Positions 60,786 through 64,000 of a stretch of DNA of 64,000 bases are shown in pieces. The position numbers and the translations under genes were made by a program. Below the pieces are notes generated by a model. It was not told the origin of the DNA and did no database searches. It saw nothing but the letters and a program-made list of their open reading frames with translations. Where the stretch lies: contig NC_134456.1 in NCBI RefSeq assembly GCF_047948215.1, forward strand, positions 64,313,529-64,377,528. Reading direction: 5' to 3'. Within the stretch, counting starts at the first letter, position 1, and each line of letters opens with the position of its first letter. Source of the DNA: Lycorma delicatula. Its lineage: Eukaryota > Arthropoda > Insecta > Hemiptera > Fulgoridae.

Positions 60786-61054
60786 ACCCACCAGGTTGGT
60801 CTAGTGGTGAACACGTCTTTCCAAATTAGCTGATTTGGAAGTCGAGAGTTCCAGTGTTCAAGTCCTAGTAAAGGCAGTTATTTTTATACAGATTTGAATA
60901 CTAGATTGTGGATACCAATGTTCTTTAGTGGTTGGGTTTCAATTAACCAGACATCTCAGTAGTGGTCGAACTGAGTGTTTTAGACTCATACATATCATCC
61001 TCTAAAGTACTACCTGAACAGTAATTCCCGGAGGCTAGACAAGAAAAAAAATAA
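60786..61054 (+). mobile_element. tRNA-derived SINE, family A, copy 4, with target-site duplication
   Basis: The head ACCCACCAGGTTGGTCTAGT and B box TGTTCAAGTCC are preserved; the body is shortened by about 35 bases relative to copy 1 near ACTGAGTGTTTTAGACTC. It is flanked by GTTACTTCACGTTTA (60771-60785) and GTTGCCTCACGTTTA (61055-61069), 15 bp with two mismatches. Confidence 0.88.
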
Positions 61055-61069
61055 GTTGCCTCACGTTTA

Positions 61070-61572
61070 GGTCAACTTCAATTTAAAAAAAAATGCCCAC
61101 TACAATTTATATTTAAATAAATAATAAAAAAAATTAATATAATCAATTGCCATTACAACTAAATTTTACTAATTTAAAAATAATAAAGATAAATTATTAC
61201 TGAATAAAGATTTAAAGTAACAGATACTAAACACAAAAAAAAACTCCACTCGTTATATTATAAGGGATTAGTTATGAATAATAAAGTACACAAAAAAGAA
61301 TTTATAAGGTATTTGACGTCAAATGACTTAACTTTGTTTAATTACTCCTGATACCTGATATCATTCTATCTTAGCTGCTAGATTGTATTAATGAAATGAT
61401 TACATTTAAATATATGGTGCATTAAAAAAAAAAACTGTAATGAAAACAATATAGCAAAGTTTTAGTTATTTGATTAATTTTTTATTACTTTAATTAGTTA
61501 AATTATAATTGCTTAATTAGACATGACTATTTTTATTCTATTGTGTACTTGTTAAATAAGTAAATTTTTTTT
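61070..61572. other. AT-rich DNA, no recognised feature
   Basis: Nothing beyond A- and T-rich runs. Confidence 0.5.
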
Positions 61573-61862
61573 TAACATTAATCAATAAGTGAAAATAAAT
61601 AATAAAATATAAATATGAAGCATAATAATAATAACATAAATAAATATAAACCATAAATAATCATAAGATTTGATTTCTAGTATTTAAAAAAATTATATAT
61701 ATCAGACATTTTCTTAACATTAATCAATAAATGAAAATAAATAATAAAATATAAATATGAAGCATAATAATAATAATAACATAAATGTAAACAATATATA
61801 ATCATAAGAATTGATTTCTAGTATTAAAAAAATCATATATATATATATACATATCAGACAGA
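61573..61862. repeat. Two tandem copies of a 141-base AT-rich unit
   Basis: TAACATTAATCAATAA begins at 61573 and again at 61714. Both copies continue AAATAATAAAATATAAATAT, then GAAGCATAATAATAATAA, TTGATTTCTAGTATT and ATCAGACA. Differences are mostly length changes in microsatellite-like parts. Confidence 0.85.
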
Positions 61863-64000
61863 ATGTACTATCTGCATATTTTAATTATTTATTTCATGCA
61901 ACTGATACACGGATCATTCTATTTATTCAGAATTTAAAAAAATGCCCTTTTAAAGAAAATTATTTTTTACAGGAAGTAAGAGCTGGATTAATTGAAAAGA
62001 CTTTTACGTGCTGTTTAAGCCAGCCACACTAAGCTCTAACAAGTTAATAGTTGCATAAACATGGCATTTAATGTAATGTATAATGCTGAATAATTTCTTT
62101 AATTTTAACAAATATGATATGAATGAAACTGCAAGTATGCCACAACCAAGCTGTAAATCAAACCCAAAATAGACTAACCAAAAATGTAGAATGGTTGATT
62201 ATATCCATTATATCGTAACCATTATATCTGATTTCCGTTCTTCAATAACCATCCTAATATAAAAACCATAATTCATAAGAAATAATTGTGATTTTACAAA
62301 AAGTAATTATTAATGAAAAATAATTTGGGGTTTTACAAAAAGTATTAATAATGAAAATAACAAATGCTCAGAAAATACACAAAAACCACATTAAAAAACT
62401 TTCAGATTTTTTTTTATTAGTCAAAAAATCAAAATTAATAAATAACATTTTTTATAGTCTTTGATCTTAAAATTAAATAAATTTCTGATGTAAAACATCA
62501 GGACAAAACTAGCATTTTCTTCATAAAAGGAATTCTGTTGATTACATAAAGAAATTTTTATTTAGGTTGATTTTTTAATAAATTTATATTAGTAGACTGC
62601 CACAGATGTGAATTCAAAAATTTCAGTAATTTTTATTAAATTTTTATATTTAATATGCAAAAATTATATCAAACAATTATTTTTAAAATCTAAATCAAAT
62701 AAAAAAATCTACAAACAATAACTTTCACTACCAAAAATACAAAATAAATAGCATACAAAAAATAATATAAAAATATGATAAAATAGAGAAATGTAAAAAT
62801 ATAGTTTAATAAGACAAAATGCAACCTATGTTATCAATTTTATAAACACTATATGTACATTCAGGATAAAAATAAAGCTTGTTGATTTAAAATAAAAACA
62901 CTACAAATCACAGAACACAAGTGCAACATAATTTTAACTCCAAATAGGTAGAATATCCTAATCTATGCTACTAAAAATAATCAAAAACTAACAACTAATC
63001 ATGTTACCATATAAACAGTAAACTATAGTAATAAAAACGAATTAATGCTTTCAATAATGGAACAAACTAAAAAATTCTGTCCACTAAGTAGTAGTAGTAA
63101 TAGTAATGTGTCAGAAAATATCAAACAAAATACCAAACAGTGCCGTGCCGTCAGCTCATTCTAACAAATGTTAAATTAATGAAAACACATAAAGTGAATA
63201 AATTGTTTGCTGTTTGCTGAGAATAGGTCATTTTCCCCCAGACTGTTGTTTTATCAATATTAAAAACACTGTAAGCTAACTGCTAAGATCGAACTCAGTT
63301 TCAAAAACCAAACAAATCTTATTCATGAAAATACTGAAATATTAAAGTGCAGAATAAAATGTTCATAAAATTGAAAATCTTCTGATAGAATATCTGGATT
63401 TGCTAGCATCAACAAAATATCCTGCAACCTGCAAGCAATGCAATGAGAAAAATATTAAAATGAGACTACTGTTTTTAAATTAAAAAAAACAAGCAGTTTA
63501 ACAATGTAATTGAAAAATGTTCCATTAACAGTAACAAATCAATAATTTAACCTGTTCTTCCCAACAGTTTGTGCAAACAGTTATTTTTTCAATGAATAAA
63601 AAACAGTGTTTTGGTTTACACCCACCTCTACAAAGCAATAGCATATTTCTGTTTATAATTATAATAAATCATACTGGGACCTAGATAAAATGCTAAACTG
63701 TATGTTAGAAACTTAAAAAAAATAAAGATTTTGCCAAAGACAACTGAAAGCAACAACATTGGGTAAAAATTGACTTTTATTATTATTTTACATGCATAAC
63801 TTTGATGTAAAGGCCTAATGGACTGTACTGAGGAACAGGGAGATATATACAACAAATAAAGTAGAGAATAATTTGTAAAAAATTAAATTTTTTATCTTGA
63901 TTATCACAGAAAATTGGTTAACTAAAAATATCTATTATAAAACAGTTAAAAATGACCCAACAGTGTAAGGCACAAGTTAACTATCTCCTTGACATAAACA
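61863..64000. other. AT-rich DNA to the window edge, no recognised feature
   Basis: No host exon, transposase or structured repeat is recognised. Short open frames here have no recognisable motif. Confidence 0.5.

Noticed and set aside
951..61054. tRNA genes at A/B-box pairs (951, 18699, 45181, 46754, 56285, 58647, 60786)
   Set aside because: Boxes are present but acceptor stems are not, and the units carry SINE bodies and tails.

Overview
The window is AT-rich nuclear DNA from an insect. Small exons sit far apart, introns carry standard GT...AG borders, and transposon remnants fill most of the rest. The element mix (I-, RTE- and Jockey-clade LINEs, mariner/Tc1, hAT, piggyBac, Merlin and Helitron-like pieces, tRNA-derived SINEs) resembles what I remember of hemipteran genomes. 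The main SINE family reminds me of planthopper/lanternfly-type sequence, but that is recall, not a search result.

Only two host genes are clear. On the minus strand, positions 1-20269 hold the first four coding exons of the phosphorylase b kinase regulatory alpha subunit (20192-20269, 11636-11794, 8870-9086, 689-771). They join in frame to give residues 1-179, and the gene runs out of the window on the left. On the plus strand, 31895-34792 encodes a two-exon PP1-type serine/threonine phosphatase catalytic subunit of 313 residues. It has all catalytic ligands but a divergent N-terminal half and no canonical C-terminal tail. The two genes are head-to-head, about 11.6 kb apart. In known biochemistry the two products act in opposite directions on glycogen phosphorylase; whether the arrangement matters is open.

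Layout: 0-9 kb, kinase intron 3 with SINE, MITE-like and mariner/Tc1-type remnants plus a LINE 3' end; 9-20 kb, introns 2 and 1, including a 4.2-kb element with terminal inverted repeats of about 640 bp around a decayed, apparently DDE-type open reading frame; 20-22 kb, kinase promoter region and a Helitron-like element; 25.9-29.1 kb, an RTE LINE with target-site duplication; 31.9-34.8 kb, PP1; 39.6-43.4 kb, a 5'-truncated I-clade LINE with a 13-bp target-site duplication; 45-54.4 kb, a graveyard of SINEs, hAT, Merlin, piggyBac and Tc1-like remnants; 54-64 kb, mostly featureless AT-rich DNA with a Jockey fragment split by a SINE and one more SINE copy.

I found no prokaryotic-type operon, CRISPR array or defence system. 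The best candidates for something under-described are the long-TIR element at 12346-16512, which ties an ORF family I cannot place to a DNA transposon, and the divergent PP1 paralogue.
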